This document shows positions 1 through 12,213 of a stretch of 64,000 nucleotides of DNA, one piece after another. The stretch is taken from contig KV419418.1 in the NCBI GenBank assembly GCA_001630475.1, positions 346,193 to 410,192 on the forward strand, in the 5' to 3' direction. The DNA comes from Sistotremastrum niveocremeum HHB9708 (Eukaryota; Basidiomycota; Agaricomycetes; Sistotremastrales; Sistotremastraceae). Every line of letters starts with the position of its first letter. The stretch's first letter is position 1. The notes under the pieces were generated by a model. That model saw only the letters and a list, made by a program, of their open reading frames with translations. It had not been told where the DNA came from and searched no databases. Position numbers and translations under genes: made by a program.

Positions 1-547
1 AGATCTATGTGCTTGTTATTCAAGGTCAAGATTTATTTACAAGGGCATTCTACGTGAAGACATTTCTCGCAATGTCTCGGGATGACGATTGGAACTCCGG
101 AGCGGCTCAGGTTGGCAGAGTGTACTTTACCAAGCCAAGAGAGGCTTCGTGTAGCCGTGTGAAGGGCATATTTGGGACCAATCGTGATCAATTATGGTAG
201 TTCAGGTGTCAAATCTCAATTATTCCCAAAATCTGGGTAAAATATTAATTAAATGTAAGCCGGTGGTCTCCCATTTGGAAGGCTCCGGACCACCCCACAC
301 ACCCCCTACCCCTGTTCCGGAATTAAGGTTCCGGTATCCCCTTGTCTGAAGTTCGAAGCTCTAGAGTCTACTAGAGACTAAGTCTAGAGTCAGTCGATCG
401 TTTTTACCATTTTTAGCTACAGAGGCCCCGGGTTCCAGACCCGTGCCGCATGCCGGCAGCGTGTTATGTCAGTACAAGTAATGTTGCCTCAACATGTAGC
501 TTCTCTCGTGCCGTCCATTCACTGCTGCCCACTGCCCAGTCGATCAA
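1..547. other. Leading non-coding stretch
   Basis: No supportable gene. A 63-codon open frame (9-200) is short, has no recognisable motif and is not continued by splice signals. The part nearest 548 presumably holds the promoter and leader of the first TPR gene. Confidence 0.4.
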
Positions 548-2805
548 ATGGCCCTCAACGAAAAAGCAACAGCACTCAAGGAACAGGGAAACAACTTGTT
601 CAGTAAACAGAAGGACTATAGAGCAGCGCATTCGAAGTACACTGCGGCAATAAAAGAAGCGCCCGACAATGCAGTACTCTACGTCAACAGAGCTGCTTGC
701 AGTTTCATGCTTAGGAAGTCGGTCTCATTCAGATCATTGATATAACACGGACTGATTGTTCGGTAGATGGACGGATTCCCTCACCGACGCTCAAAAGGCA
801 TGTTAGGCGGCTTTCCACAGTCTCGATCTCCCATCAATATTTCGCAACTTTTACTCAAGGGAACCGAACTTGATCCTTCTTATCCAAAAGCCTGGTATCG
901 ACTTGGCGTAGCCCAGAAGGTGACTTGAGTTTGCACTGGAGCTTCGTGCGTGATCTGACAACATGATACGTGACAGAACCTCGGACAATGGGAGCAAGCC
1001 AGTAATTCTCTTCTGAAAGCCAGATCTATCTTGCTGGAAAGCCCGAACTCATCTGCCGATCAAAAGATGCTCTTGGAAGTTGAGGCAGCCGCTCGAGATG
1101 CAACTCTCCAAGGGATGGCAAAGCAAAGTGCCCCCGAAGAAACGAAGAAATTGGTTAATGAAATGACTTCACGAAAGGGAGATTTGGTTTGGGAAAGGGC
1201 TCGCAAGCTTCTTCCACGTGCTCAGGCAACCCGACTTCTCGAAACTAGTGTAACATCTTCATGTCATGCACATCTGCCGACTGAACTGACTCGAGCACAC
1301 AGGTCTGGACTGTCTGTCAAGCTGAAGACGAACTGAAACAAGCGATCACAAAGATCACAAAATTGGTCAAGCGGGGTCCGATGATCATGGGAGAGTTACA
1401 AGTGAGTCGCTGTGTTGCAGTGAATTATACTGGTCGCCGATGGATTTTGGAATGGTGAGGCATTCGAGGTTCTATCCAACTGTCTGATCACGGAACGGCG
1501 AGCGTTCTACTTGGACCCAGCATGGGCCCGCAAGCTGGAGGATCAAGGTACGCGATTTCTTACATCTCACGCGCTTTGCTAAAAGTCTCCTTTAGCTACT
1601 ATGGAAATAACCAATTGGAACGGTTGGCCCTGGCCTCTCGTGAATGATCCTGCAAAGGTCATGGAACAGGCAAAAGAGCGCGTTCGTACTAAAGGATGGG
1701 AGTCTGCCCGTCCGGCGCTCTCCGTATCTGTTAGGTGAGTCGGCTACGAAGCCTCCTTTGCGCACCATTCATATAAGACAGAATTCTGATTGTGCGCGCT
1801 TGCCTTACGGGGACTGGTATTCTGGGGACTCCAAACCCATCCGCGGGTATTGAGATGCTAGAGAACGCCCTCAAAATACTTTTGAAGGGCCGAAATGTCT
1901 GGAGTGCGGTCCCTACTGCGGATAGAGGCGTTATCTTTGAACAAAGCTTCATCCGCGGCGTTCGAAGACTTCTCCTCTCAATTCTACAAGATACATGCAG
2001 ACCCGGTGCACAACGAGAGATTCTTCCTGTGTTGGAGCACTTACGCGCTGTTGCGAGAGATCAGCTAAACGACCTCAACAATCAGAGCCCAGACGGTTCT
2101 GATCTTACCCCAGGTTTTATCAATGGATTTTTCACATATCCTTTGGCCGAAGCAATCAGGTTTGTTTTTCAATCGCTTACTAGACCTTTGTCATAATATT
2201 CCGGATATTAGTGCCGAGGCAGTTTACCATCAACGAATGGCTCTATTTAACGGAGAAGATCCTGAAAGACCACTCCGAATGGACCTTCCACCAGCCGAAC
2301 GAAATGCGGATGACCAAGTCTATCATTTGAGGAAAGCCTCAGAACTGTTCCTTGAAGGAGCGAAGAAATTTCCACCGGATGATGAGAAATACGTCCGTGA
2401 GTCATTGTCTGCTTTGCATAAAGCATGGTGCCCTCAGTGATGTTGCACAACAGTGAATCTCGCCTTGGCCGTTCTCGCACTCGGGGAATCAGGAACCACA
2501 TGGGCAACCATAAAACCTATCCTAGAGAGGATTCAAACTAACACTCCGTTGATGCTAGCAATCTGGCAGAATTCGGCTATGGGTGTAGACGGCGAGTAAG
2601 TGATGTTTGCTGATCTCTTGGCGGAATTACGCCTGAGAAATTCTGAATTTGTAGGCGCGACTCGATCCTCAACTCAATGACTACCCTCTCCGCGAAAGTG
2701 AGAGCAAAGATCCAGGCTGGCGATATCAATGATCAAACTGTTATTCGATTCCGACGACCTCGAATTCTTCGTGGTACCGAACCAGGACAGTGGGAGTTTT
2801 ATTAG
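548..2805 (+). CDS. TPR-domain protein, copy 1 of a tandem pair
   Basis: The N-terminal 100 or so residues form TPR helices: a first repeat beginning with KEQGNNLF, then VNRAA and, after introns, KAWYRLGVAQ and LGQWEQA. This resembles TPR domains that bind Hsp70/Hsp90 tails, but no client is shown. The rest (about 400 residues) is a helical region I do not recognise, with landmarks FYLDPAWARKL, NWNGWPWP, FIRGVRRLLL and a C-terminus ending GQWEFY. I spliced at least nine short introns, and the frame stays open to the stop at 2803-2805. The next gene is a paralogue that matches almost exon by exon, which supports the model. Start chosen at 548 because the TPR begins directly after it. Function beyond a TPR scaffold is unknown. 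Confidence 0.75.
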
Positions 2806-2952
2806 TCAGCGAGAATTGGACGCGTCGCGACGCGACAACATGTACAACTTGTCAACAAGTACTGTACATCTTTTGTTGATTTTCTTGGGAAAACAGCCAC
2901 AATTTGGAACGTTACGCGTTTTGCGATCCGAATAGTCCATTGAAACAAGTGG

Positions 2953-5273
2953 ATGAGCTTGCGCTTTGTAGCAACAAAACTTCGTCGCTCTGTGCGGCAA
3001 TCAGTTGCCGTCGCTTCATGTAATTTACGTACACCCCTAGGTCCGCGCCTTTTTAAATTCGGCTCATCGCGAACGTGCTTTGCTTCGACCACGTCGACCT
3101 TTTGCAGCAACCGTCCTGTAAGCTCGAGAATGACTCTCAGCAGCCAACTACGAAGGCAAGTACCCTTTTTAGATTAGAACAATCAATCACCTAAGACCCT
3201 GTCCCCAGATGGTCAGAGACGAAGATTCAGGACGCGATAGCTGCCGGAGAGGTTCGTCAATACTCGATCAGGGAGTCTGTTCCGCGCCTAACCTTGTGAT
3301 CGGCGTTCCCGTTAAAAGAATATTCCTGTCACTGAAGAATATATTCGCGCCTGGTATCGACTTGGGCTGTATCAGACGGTCAGTGCAGTGTCATAGTGAA
3401 GCCTCTCCATATAAGTCTTATTCGTTTCATCAGCAACTGGGTCAGTGGGAAGATGCTAAAGTGTCTCTCGACAAAGCGCGTCAGCTGTTATCCGTTCAAG
3501 TAACGCCCGTCGACAAGAGTTTGCATCAGAGTGTAGAAGCAGCCACACGGGACCTTGCACTGAAGTGTTCTGGCCCCTCAACCGACGATACGTCTGGCGA
3601 GCAATTGGTATGGTACAAAGCGCTGATGATTCTGCCGCTCGTGGAGTGCAGTCAAAGACGAGACACCAGTGTACGTTGCAGGAGTTTAGCGACCGGTGCC
3701 GCCGATGACAATTTGTGTTTGTGCTGATCAACGCTTCAGGTTTGGACGATATGTCACGCACAGGATGCTTTCGAAAGGGGTATCGCGCTTACACGCAAGA
3801 TTCGACAGGGAGATGATGGTAAATTGACGGGTGAACTCACTGTGCGCATATTTGTGATACCTCAAGTCGTCCGTCTTAGACTCTGACGCCTCGGATAGGC
3901 AATCGCCCAACTAACCAATGCGCTTCTCACGGAGCGTCGAGTTGTCCAGTGGCACATCAATCACGAGCTATCTCGCCAGATTAAGGATCAAGGTGCCTAA
4001 GTGAAGGTGGTCAAGACAATTGCCGAAACTTAAGTTCTTCACAGTGAACTTTGAGGTGTCCTCGCTCCAAGGGTGGCCCAGTATTCGGGATACGAATACG
4101 GTTATTGAGCAAGCAAGGTTTCGCATACGCGCGACGGGATGGGCCTCAGTCCGTCCTATGCTTGACATCTCCGTACGGTGAGCTTGAAGCTGATGGTATG
4201 CTCGCAATGATCTGATGAATCTCCAGTTCGGCCATTCTCATAGGCTGCCTGCAATGTGGGCTCGCCGGTGATCAGAGCAGCCCTGCCAAGAAGCTTCGAT
4301 CTGTAGGAATTGCCGTTTTAGAAGACGCGCTCCGGTTGCTGTTACAAGGTCAAAGCGCATGGAAATCTGTGCCGATCAACGACAAGGGACACATCTTTCA
4401 AGACCTATTTGTTCGAGGTGTCCGAAGACTCGTCATCGATGCTCTACAAGACTTTTGTGGCATCGATGGCAAGGCTGACCCTGAGATCCTGCCTGCGTTG
4501 CACAATTTACGCAAAGAAGCTATAGTTCAAGTGTCCGACGTGGAGGCACATCATGTGGACTCCTTGAATCCGTGGGCACGAACACCTCACACAATCAACG
4601 GATTTTGGACGTACCCACTGGCCGAGGCTCTCTGGTAAGACTCCTCATTACCGTAAAGACTTTGCTGACCCGTTATATGTAGCGCACAGGGCCTGTATCA
4701 CCTATGGATTGCTCAATTTCCCGGCGAGGGTGGACCTATATCTTCAGGTCCAACTCCTCCAGATACTCAGAATCCGGCTACACCGGAATCTAAGAGAGCC
4801 CACCAGGAGTTTCACTTGAAGAATGCAGCACAGTTTTTCTTTGACGGAGGATATAAATTCCCAAGTGATGACGAGAAGCACGTTTGTGAGCATCTACACC
4901 TTCATCTTCTTTTGTTTCATCTGACTCAATATCGTGTGAAGACAATCTGGCACTGGGAATAATCTCTCAGTGCGATGCTGGAACCAATTTATCACAAATC
5001 CTGCCCATAATCAACAGAATCCGGAGTACTGTCGAACTTATGACGGGAATATGGAAATCTTCGACTTTGACTAGAGAGCGCAGGCCAGTTGCTTTAATTA
5101 AGTCCGATATTATTGGGCCATTGACTTACATTCTCCACAGACGGAACCAGCTCTTGACACTCGTGCTCTGTCTTCCAGACATAATCAAGAAAAAAATTGA
5201 GCGCGCCGAGATGGAGCCGTTGTCTCAATTTCGGTGCTGCTTGAATGAGAATGGATTTTGGCAATTTCACTGA
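2953..5273 (+). CDS. TPR-domain protein, copy 2 of a tandem pair
   Basis: Paralogue of the upstream gene. Matching blocks in order are RAWYRLGLYQ and LGQWEDAKVSL (TPR), VWTICHAQDAF, LTERRVVQWHINHEL, a GWPSIRD block, a VRGVRRLVIDAL block, INGFWTYPLAEAL, and a C-terminus ending GFWQFH where copy 1 ends GQWEFY. About ten introns are needed. One, at about 3155-3209, appears to use the rare donor GCAAGT (GC-AG). The first TPR is badly diverged (CSNRPVSS against VNRAACS), so the 5' end and the start at 2953 are uncertain, whereas the part from about 3210 onward is well supported by the match to copy 1. No obvious break is seen in that part. Divergence is considerable, so the duplication is old. Function unknown. 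Confidence 0.65.
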
Positions 5274-5685
5274 AGTAAGAATGACAAGCTATGGATGAGA
5301 TGTCGGTCCGTAAAATGAAAGCGGAGGATTTTTTAGTAGTAAACGAACGACTGTCATATATTCATGAGCTGTACTGTATCACATCTTAGTATACATGCTT
5401 GTTCAATAAGAGTATTGCAAAACCAGCCGAGTTGGTAATCACGAGGTCCCAGTATTCCCTTTGATCACCGATGGAGCATACACGTCTCAAGTCATCAAGA
5501 GAAGGTCTTGAAATAAAGCCTCCAGGCAATGAAGGATTCCGGAAAGCCACACAGTAAAGTAAGCTTTGAGGCCTCGAGGGTATCCTGCCAGTCTTGCTGC
5601 CAGTGGATGCGAGTGAGCATAGGGTGTTGAAACTCCGAAAGACGCGTTCTCCTTGCGCGACCAAAAATCAGGCAGCTTCACGAAA

Positions 5686-7648
5686 ATGTCTATGAACATC
5701 TTTGGCGATGAGGTACGCCTTCAAAGGCTAACACAAAACACTTTTTAACCTTTCGCAAGGCTACCGAAGAAAAAGCAGAGTCTGCCCGCCTCTCTTCTTT
5801 CGTCGGCGCCATGGCATTGGGCGATCTGGTCAAATCTACCCTAGGCCCCAAAGGCATGAACAAAATCCTCCAATCTGGTTCATCAGGAGATGTCAACGTT
5901 ACGAACGATGGAGCCACGATTCTCAAAGCGATACAACTGGACAACGCTGCCGCTAAGATTCTGGTGAACATTTCGAAAGTTCAGGACGACGAGGTTGGAG
6001 ATGGAACAACGAGTGTCTGCGTACTTGCATCCGAGTTGTTGAGAGAGGCGGAAAAGTTGATTATGGCGAGAATACATCCTCAAACCATCGTCGAGGGATA
6101 CCGGATCGCCAGTGCTGCGGCATTGAAAGCATTGGAGAAGGCGGCAACCGATAATAGGTGCGTCTCATATCAATTTCTCTATCTCGTTCTAATGGCTGAT
6201 TGTGTCATATCAGCTCAAATCCCACTAAATTCCGCACCGATTTATTCAACATTGCACGGACAACATTATCGTCGAAAGTCCTGTCCCAAGACAAGGAATA
6301 TTTTGCCAATCTTGCGGTCGATGCTGTTCTCCGACTTCAGGGATCAACAGATTTGGAGCACATTCAGATCATCAAACGTGTGGGGGGAAAACTGACTGAC
6401 TCGTATCTGGACGAGGGTGCGTTTTTTGCCTTTTTCGACATCAAGTGTATAAAAGTGACACCAATTCTGTTTCTCAGGGTTCATCCTCGATAAAACGATA
6501 GGTGTCAACTGTCCCAAACGAATGGAGAATGCTAAAATTTTAATCGCTAATACTTGTACGTGATGATCTCTGACATCTTGACCATCTTCTGATTGTTTGT
6601 CCTCAGCTATGGATACTGACAAGATCAAAATCTTTGGGGCTCGCGTCAGAGTCGAAGGAACAGCAAAGCTCGCTGAACTGGAACGTGCTGAACGAGAGAA
6701 GATGAAAGACAAAGTTAACCTGATCGCCGCCCACGGAATCAATTGCTTCGTAAATCGGCAATTGGTGTACAACTATCCCGAGAACCTTTTGGCCGAAAAG
6801 GGGATCATGTGTATTGAGCACGCTGACTTCGAAGGTGTCGAGAGACTCAGTCTGGTTACTGGAGGTGATGTTGTCAGTACTTTCGACAATCCAGATAAAG
6901 TCCGGCTAGGACGATGTGAGCTGATCGAGGAGATTATTATTGGGGAGGATAAGGTGCGACAGCCTTATATTACTGCTATCAATTGAAACTCATCCATCCT
7001 CAGCTTATCAAATTTTCGGGCGTCGCCGCTGGCCAAGCATGCACAGTCGTACTCCGCGGGTCCTCGTCACAGATGGTTGATGAAGCTGAGCGTTCCTTAC
7101 ATGACGCACTTTCAGTACTTTCGCAAACCGTGAAGGAGACACGAGTGGTTCTGGGAGGGGGCTGCTCCGAAATGCTCATGAGTTGTGCCATCGAAGAAGA
7201 AGCTCGCAAAGTGGCAGGGAAAAAGGCGATTGCTGTCGAAGCCTTTGCACGAGCCCTTTGCCAGATTCCCACGATCCTCGCCGACAATGCTGGATTCGAC
7301 TCTGCCGACCTTGTAACACGGTTACGAGCAGCACATTACGAGGGTCAGAGCGATGCGGGCCTTGGTACGTGTTCCATTCGAAACACAGCTCTTACAAGTT
7401 TGCTGATTGACCTTTTATTGCCAGACATGGATGAAGGCGGAATAATCTCGATGCGAAAATTAGGCGTGACCGAAAGCTATAAGCTCAAGCGCCAAGTCGT
7501 TCTCAGTGCCAGCGAGGCTGCGGAGATGATTCTCCGGTATGTCCGAATCTTGTTTTCGAAATCTGCAGAATAAATACTCACTACTTTCACTCTCTTCAGC
7601 GTTGACACCATCTTACGTGCGACGCCTCGTAAACGCGAGGCCATGTAA
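5686..7648 (+). CDS. CCT2: T-complex protein 1 subunit beta (CCT2)
   Basis: Beta subunit of the eight-subunit cytosolic chaperonin CCT/TRiC, which folds actin, tubulin and WD40 proteins using ATP. The spliced product (about 525 residues, near the usual 530) starts MSMNIFGDE and joins [13 protein letters not shown] after a first intron at 5713. It carries the chaperonin ATP-site signatures KSTLGPKGM and NDGAT, the nucleotide-binding [11 protein letters not shown], and [10 protein letters not shown], and ends TPRKREAM. The beta identity rests on segments such as [20 protein letters not shown] and [12 protein letters not shown], which closely follow human CCT2 from memory. Seven short introns were placed at GT-AG sites without disturbing the frame. 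Start chosen at 5686 because NIFGDE lies at the expected N-terminus. The divergent actin 5 kb downstream belongs to the class of clients of this complex, but the proximity is probably chance. Confidence 0.95.
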
Positions 7649-7960
7649 TCACTGTCGTTTATTGCTTTGAATAATGCATTAGAATTATCCTCTATATTTC
7701 CTTGCAGTAGAGAATTACCGGAGCCGGGGTTGCCGGATTGAGTGCCATCATCACAGCCAACGTTGTCCAGCGCATCACTTTCGTTTCCTAAACATCCAAC
7801 GCCAGCAGTTTCTTCTTACTTCTCTTCCTTTATCTCGTCCGCCTCGCCGTCGACCCCAACCTATTTGGCAGGGACATCTCGTCCATCGTGCCCGTCGAGC
7901 TTCCGCAGCAATCTGGCTCTTCAAAGGAATATACCTCTGAAACATAGTGTTTCTTGAACC
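7649..7960. other. Spacer between CCT2 and PMT1
   Basis: About 310 bases between two genes on the same strand. Presumably holds the CCT2 3' end and PMT1 promoter. The second half is rich in TC tracts and ends directly at the PMT1 start codon. No further gene seen. Confidence 0.4.
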
Positions 7961-10900
7961 ATGTCTGGAAACTTTCGTTCCAGAAGGCCAGCCTCGCCAC
8001 CTCTTACAGCTCCCAGCAGCCAACCAGCATCTACTCCCCGTTTTCCCCCAAAACACGAAGAGTTTTCTGATGCCGACGAGCGAGTAACTCAAGCGCGACG
8101 CGATCCAAGAGGACATGCACCACCAAGAAAGCAGCAGCCTATTGGAGGATTGAAGCTGACTGGAGGAGAGTTCAAAGTGCTGATAGTTATCTGTCTGGTG
8201 GCGTCCGCTGTGCGGCTCTATAAACTCTCGAAACCTAACAGTGTCGTGTACGTGATTTACGCATTTCTCGTTACTGCAGACAGCAGATTGACTTTTCAAT
8301 CCACCACAGCTTTGATGAAGTGCATTTTGGAAAGTTTGCTGGAAAATATCTCAAAACGCAGTACTTCTTGGACGTGCATCCTCCCTTAGCAAAACTGCTG
8401 ATTACTCTGGCTGCTTTGATTGGCCGCTTTGATGGAGACTTTGACTTCAAAGAGATTGGAAAGTAAGCTTTCCTCCATTCAGGACGCCTTACACGAGGAC
8501 ACGTCTGATCCACCCTTGCAGACTTTACGAAAATACGCCCTATGTCATGATGCGAGCGCTTCCTGCTATCATGGGCGTAGCCCTTGTACCCATTACCTAC
8601 CTGACACTAAGAGCTCTCGACTGTCGCGCCACAACAGCCGTACTCGGTTCACTCTTCATCACATTCGAAAACGGCCTCATCACCCAATCCCGACACATCC
8701 TCCTTGACTCTCCTTTAATATTCTTCACCGGCCTCACCACATTCCTCTGGGTTGGATTCACCAACGAGGATAAACAGAAACCATTCACCGAAAGCTGGTG
8801 GCTATGGCTGACGCTGACAGGCTTATCGTTGGGAGCTGTTGTCAGTTGTAAATGGGTCGGCTTGTTCACTATCGCTACCATTGGACTGTCTACGATTCGA
8901 CAGCTATGGATCTATCTGGGAGACTTGAAAGTGGATGCTAGAACATGGACAAAGCACTTCTTGGCAAGAGCTTTATGTCTCATCGTTGTCCCCATCCTCT
9001 TCTACATGTCCATGTTCGAGCTTCATTTCTTGATCTTGCAAAATTCGGGAGATGGTGATGGATTCATGAGCGCAGCATTCCAACATACACTGGGTGGAAG
9101 AGGGATGGCAGATACGTATACTGGTCAGTCGTGATCAGATTATGTTGGCACTTGTTCAGAACTTAACTTGCCTGATCAGACGTCGCGCTTGGTTCAACAA
9201 TCACACTGCGCCACCTCAACACTCAAGGTGGCTATTTGCATTCCCATGTCCACAATTATCCTACTGGAAGTCACCGTATGTTGCGAAGATTACTTCCTCC
9301 TTGTGCCTCACCCAACTGAACAATGTAGAACAGCAAATCACCCTCTATCCCCACAGAGATCAGAACAACGACTGGCAGATTCTCCCCACCAACCCCTCTG
9401 GATCCGAGGAATACGATTGGGAACACGAACCCCTGAAATACATCGCCAACGGCATGGAAATTCGTCTGGAGCACGTTTCCACCAAAAAGCGCTTACACAG
9501 CCACGACGTCCGACCTCCCGTCTCTGACGTCGATTTCCAGAACGAAGTTTCAGGATACGGATTTGAAGGATTCGCGGGCGACGCTAATGATTTCTGGGTT
9601 GTTGAAATCGAATATGGCGATAAGAAGCATAAGGAGAGCACGACGCGAGTGGAACCCCTTAGGACCGTTTTCAGACTTCGACATAAACTTTCTGGGTGCT
9701 ACTTGTTTTCGCACAAGGTCAAGCTTCCGGAATGGGCGTATGAACAGCAAGAAGTTACTTGCAACAAGAACGCGGTGAAGCCGAATTCGCTGTGGTTCAT
9801 CGAGACCAACTGGCATCCAAATCGTATGTTTCCTTATAATGTTTCTCTTTCGAGTCGAAGCTGATCATGAGCGCGTTTCTCACAGTGCCTGAAAACGCGC
9901 CAAAGCTCAACTACAAGAACCCAGGATTCTTGAAGAAGTTCTTCGAACTTAATCAGGTCATGTGGACCACCAACGCAGGCTTGACTGACCGTCATACCTT
10001 TGATTCGCGCCCTGAGGCATGGCCTACTCTTCGAAGAGGAATCGTAAGCTGTTCCCATGCCACGTGTCATGTACAGATGTTGATTGCTTGAGCAGAATTT
10101 CTGGATGAAAGATCATCGCCAGATCTATTTGCTCGGCAATGCCTCGATTTGGCTGGCTAGCACCCTCGCTGTCGTAGCTTACTTTGCCGTTCGTGCTCTG
10201 TTGATCCTCCGAGAGAAACGCGGTTTCAAGGACTTCAACAACAGTACGTTCCTCTCCTTCGCTTCCATGTTCTCGACTCATCGCGACGCTTGTATTATAG
10301 CTATGGTCGTCAAGTACGATCAAATGTGCGGATTCCTCTTCATAGGCTGGGCACTCCACTACCTCCCATTCTTCCTCATGCCCCGCCAACTCTTCCTCCA
10401 CCATTACTTCCCAGCACTCTACTTCGCCATCCTCCTCCTTTGCTCAATCTTCGACGCTGCGACCTCCACACTTCGCCCTCGAACACGGCTCCAAATTGCT
10501 GCGGTTCTGATCATCATCGCATTGTGGAACTATGTGCATTTCAGTCCGCTGGCTTATGGAACTCCTTGGACGAAGAGTAAATGTGAGAAGGCAAGGTGGA
10601 TCAAGACTTGGGATTTCTCATGTAATGAGTTCTTCAATGACGTAAGCTCTTTCTCCCTCATATACGGGAACCGTGTGCTGATACGAGTATCTAGTTATCG
10701 GATTATAATCACTACACACCAACAGTCGCTCCATCTCCCGTAACGACAATCGGCGGCGGCGAAGGCGGTCGTGCGCCAATAGTCGTAGACGATCCCAACG
10801 CCATCAAAGCTCCAGATTCCGATACGACGTTCGCAATCAACCAACCCGAACCAGGCCGCGACATCTTCGAACAACCCGCTCCGAATGAAAAGACGTCGAA

Positions 10901-11198
10901 CGTTGCTCATCAAGCGAAAGAGACTGATCGGGAATTACCTGCGACGGAAGAGAGAAAGGTGGAACAAGCACCTGTTGTACCGCCTCCGCCACCTCCTCCG
11001 CCTGTGGGTAAAGTAGCTGGTGGGACTACGGCTGAGCCTAAAGTGGAAGGTGATGCTGTGGGTGTTAAGGGGGTGGCTGTCGAAGTGACTGAGGATCCTG
11101 CGGTTGTGCCTGTTGATGGCCCGAAAGAGGAGGCGGCTGCTGAGAGGGAGAGGGTCGAACAGGAATTGTTTGGGGATGAAGAGAGTACTACGGCTTGA
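7961..11198 (+). CDS. PMT1: Dolichyl-phosphate-mannose protein O-mannosyltransferase, PMT1 type
   Basis: Transfers mannose from dolichyl phosphate to Ser/Thr of secretory proteins in the ER lumen. A cytosolic N-terminus rich in S/P/T is followed by TM1, then the catalytic loop FDEVHFGKFA (acidic DE pair) and DVHPPLAKLL. Next come several hydrophobic TM segments (SCKWVGLF between them), the central MIR region (HLNTQGGYLHSH, LYPHRDQNNDW, RLHSHDVRPPVS, FRLRHKLSGCYLFSH), and C-terminal TM helices with LHYLPFFLMPRQLFLHHY. The ending GTPWTKSKCEKARW resembles yeast Pmt1 more than Pmt2 or Pmt4. About eight introns. After GTPWT the protein continues for a hydrophilic tail of roughly 180 residues, rich in P, E and V and including an eight-proline run near 10980. 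I see no such tail in the yeast protein as I remember it. PMT1 enzymes usually work as a heterodimer with PMT2, not present here. Confidence 0.92.
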
Positions 11199-11397
11199 TT
11201 CTTGTCTGGGGAGGGAACTTCAACTGCAAACTTTTAAAAGGCTTCGCCATTCGTATTTAATGCTAGTCTTTGTATGGTCAATCTTGATAGTATCAACATT
11301 CGTTAGATATGCATATTTTTAGAACATGCCACATCACTCATACAAGCCAGGACATTGGAGACAAGTATATGATTAGATCATATATACAAGACACGAA

Positions 11398-12213
11398 TCA
11401 CTCGAAGACGATCGTGATATCTGGACCCTTTCGATCGAGCCATTCTCTCCAGATTTGCCGGTATTTGGGATGATATGCTCCATCTTTCGAGGATTTCGCC
11501 ATGTTATAGATCTTTTGTAGATCGCGATGGCTGAAAGACTTCATGAGGCGGATCGCTTGTCGATGTGTTGGATGATTCTACCCCCAACGTTAAAAATCAG
11601 TTCCCAGTACCTCGAGTTTACTCGTGAATATAGACGTACTGATCCAGGATAAACCATTCGATGCCACTTGCAAAACGCCCTCACAGGTATCGAATAATCC
11701 CTCGCCTCAATATCACCCTCATCCGCCCTCTCCAACTTCTCCCTCCAATAAGGCGTCAACCTCGGCACATGATACAGCACAAGCTGAGACACGAAAATCG
11801 ACTCAGCACGATCGAATCTCTCATCCCAGAATGAAAGCAGATGACGAGATCTCGCGGACCATAGGACGTAATCTTCGTTCGAGTGGATATCTATGAAGCT
11901 CGTTGGCGGAGGGCCTGGGTGCGGAGAGTGGGTGCACCATGATAGGACTCGGCGGACGAGAGTGTGGAGGAAGGAGAGGAAGTGAGGATAGGTGTGTGGG
12001 ATGAAAGGAGCGATTAGAGGCGTGTGGAATGCGGCGATTATTAGTTTGATCAAGAGTTTTGCGATGGGCCATTGTCGTCCTCCTAGATTGTTCCAGAGCA
12101 CTTCGTATCCTTCTTTCAGTTCTACATCTAGCGGCTTTGGATAGTTCAATTTCGATCGCGTTTGTTGTAGCTCGCGATGGATTACTTACTTCGAAGTAGG
12201 CCAATTTATCCAT
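11398..12213 (-). CDS. Unrecognised protein, about 235 residues
   Basis: Three exons. The first is short (MDKLAYFE). A 54-nt GTAAGT...AAAG intron joins it to PLDVELKEGYEVLW and a long exon. A second intron (donor GTACGT, or alternatively GTAAAC 15 nt later) joins to a last exon reading NHPTHRQAIRLMKSF and ending GPDITIVFE. The long exon has a hydrophobic stretch (IAKLLIKLIIAAF) that could be a helix rather than a true membrane span, then a W/H/R-rich part with SFWDERFDRAESIFVSQLVL and TPYWREKLERADEGD. No family recognised. It is convergent with PMT1, whose stop lies 199 bases away. The in-phase splicing and coherent composition make it a real gene. Function unknown. Confidence 0.65.

Noticed and set aside
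9-200. 63-codon open frame at the left edge
   Set aside because: No motif, no splice continuation and no paralogue; length expected by chance.
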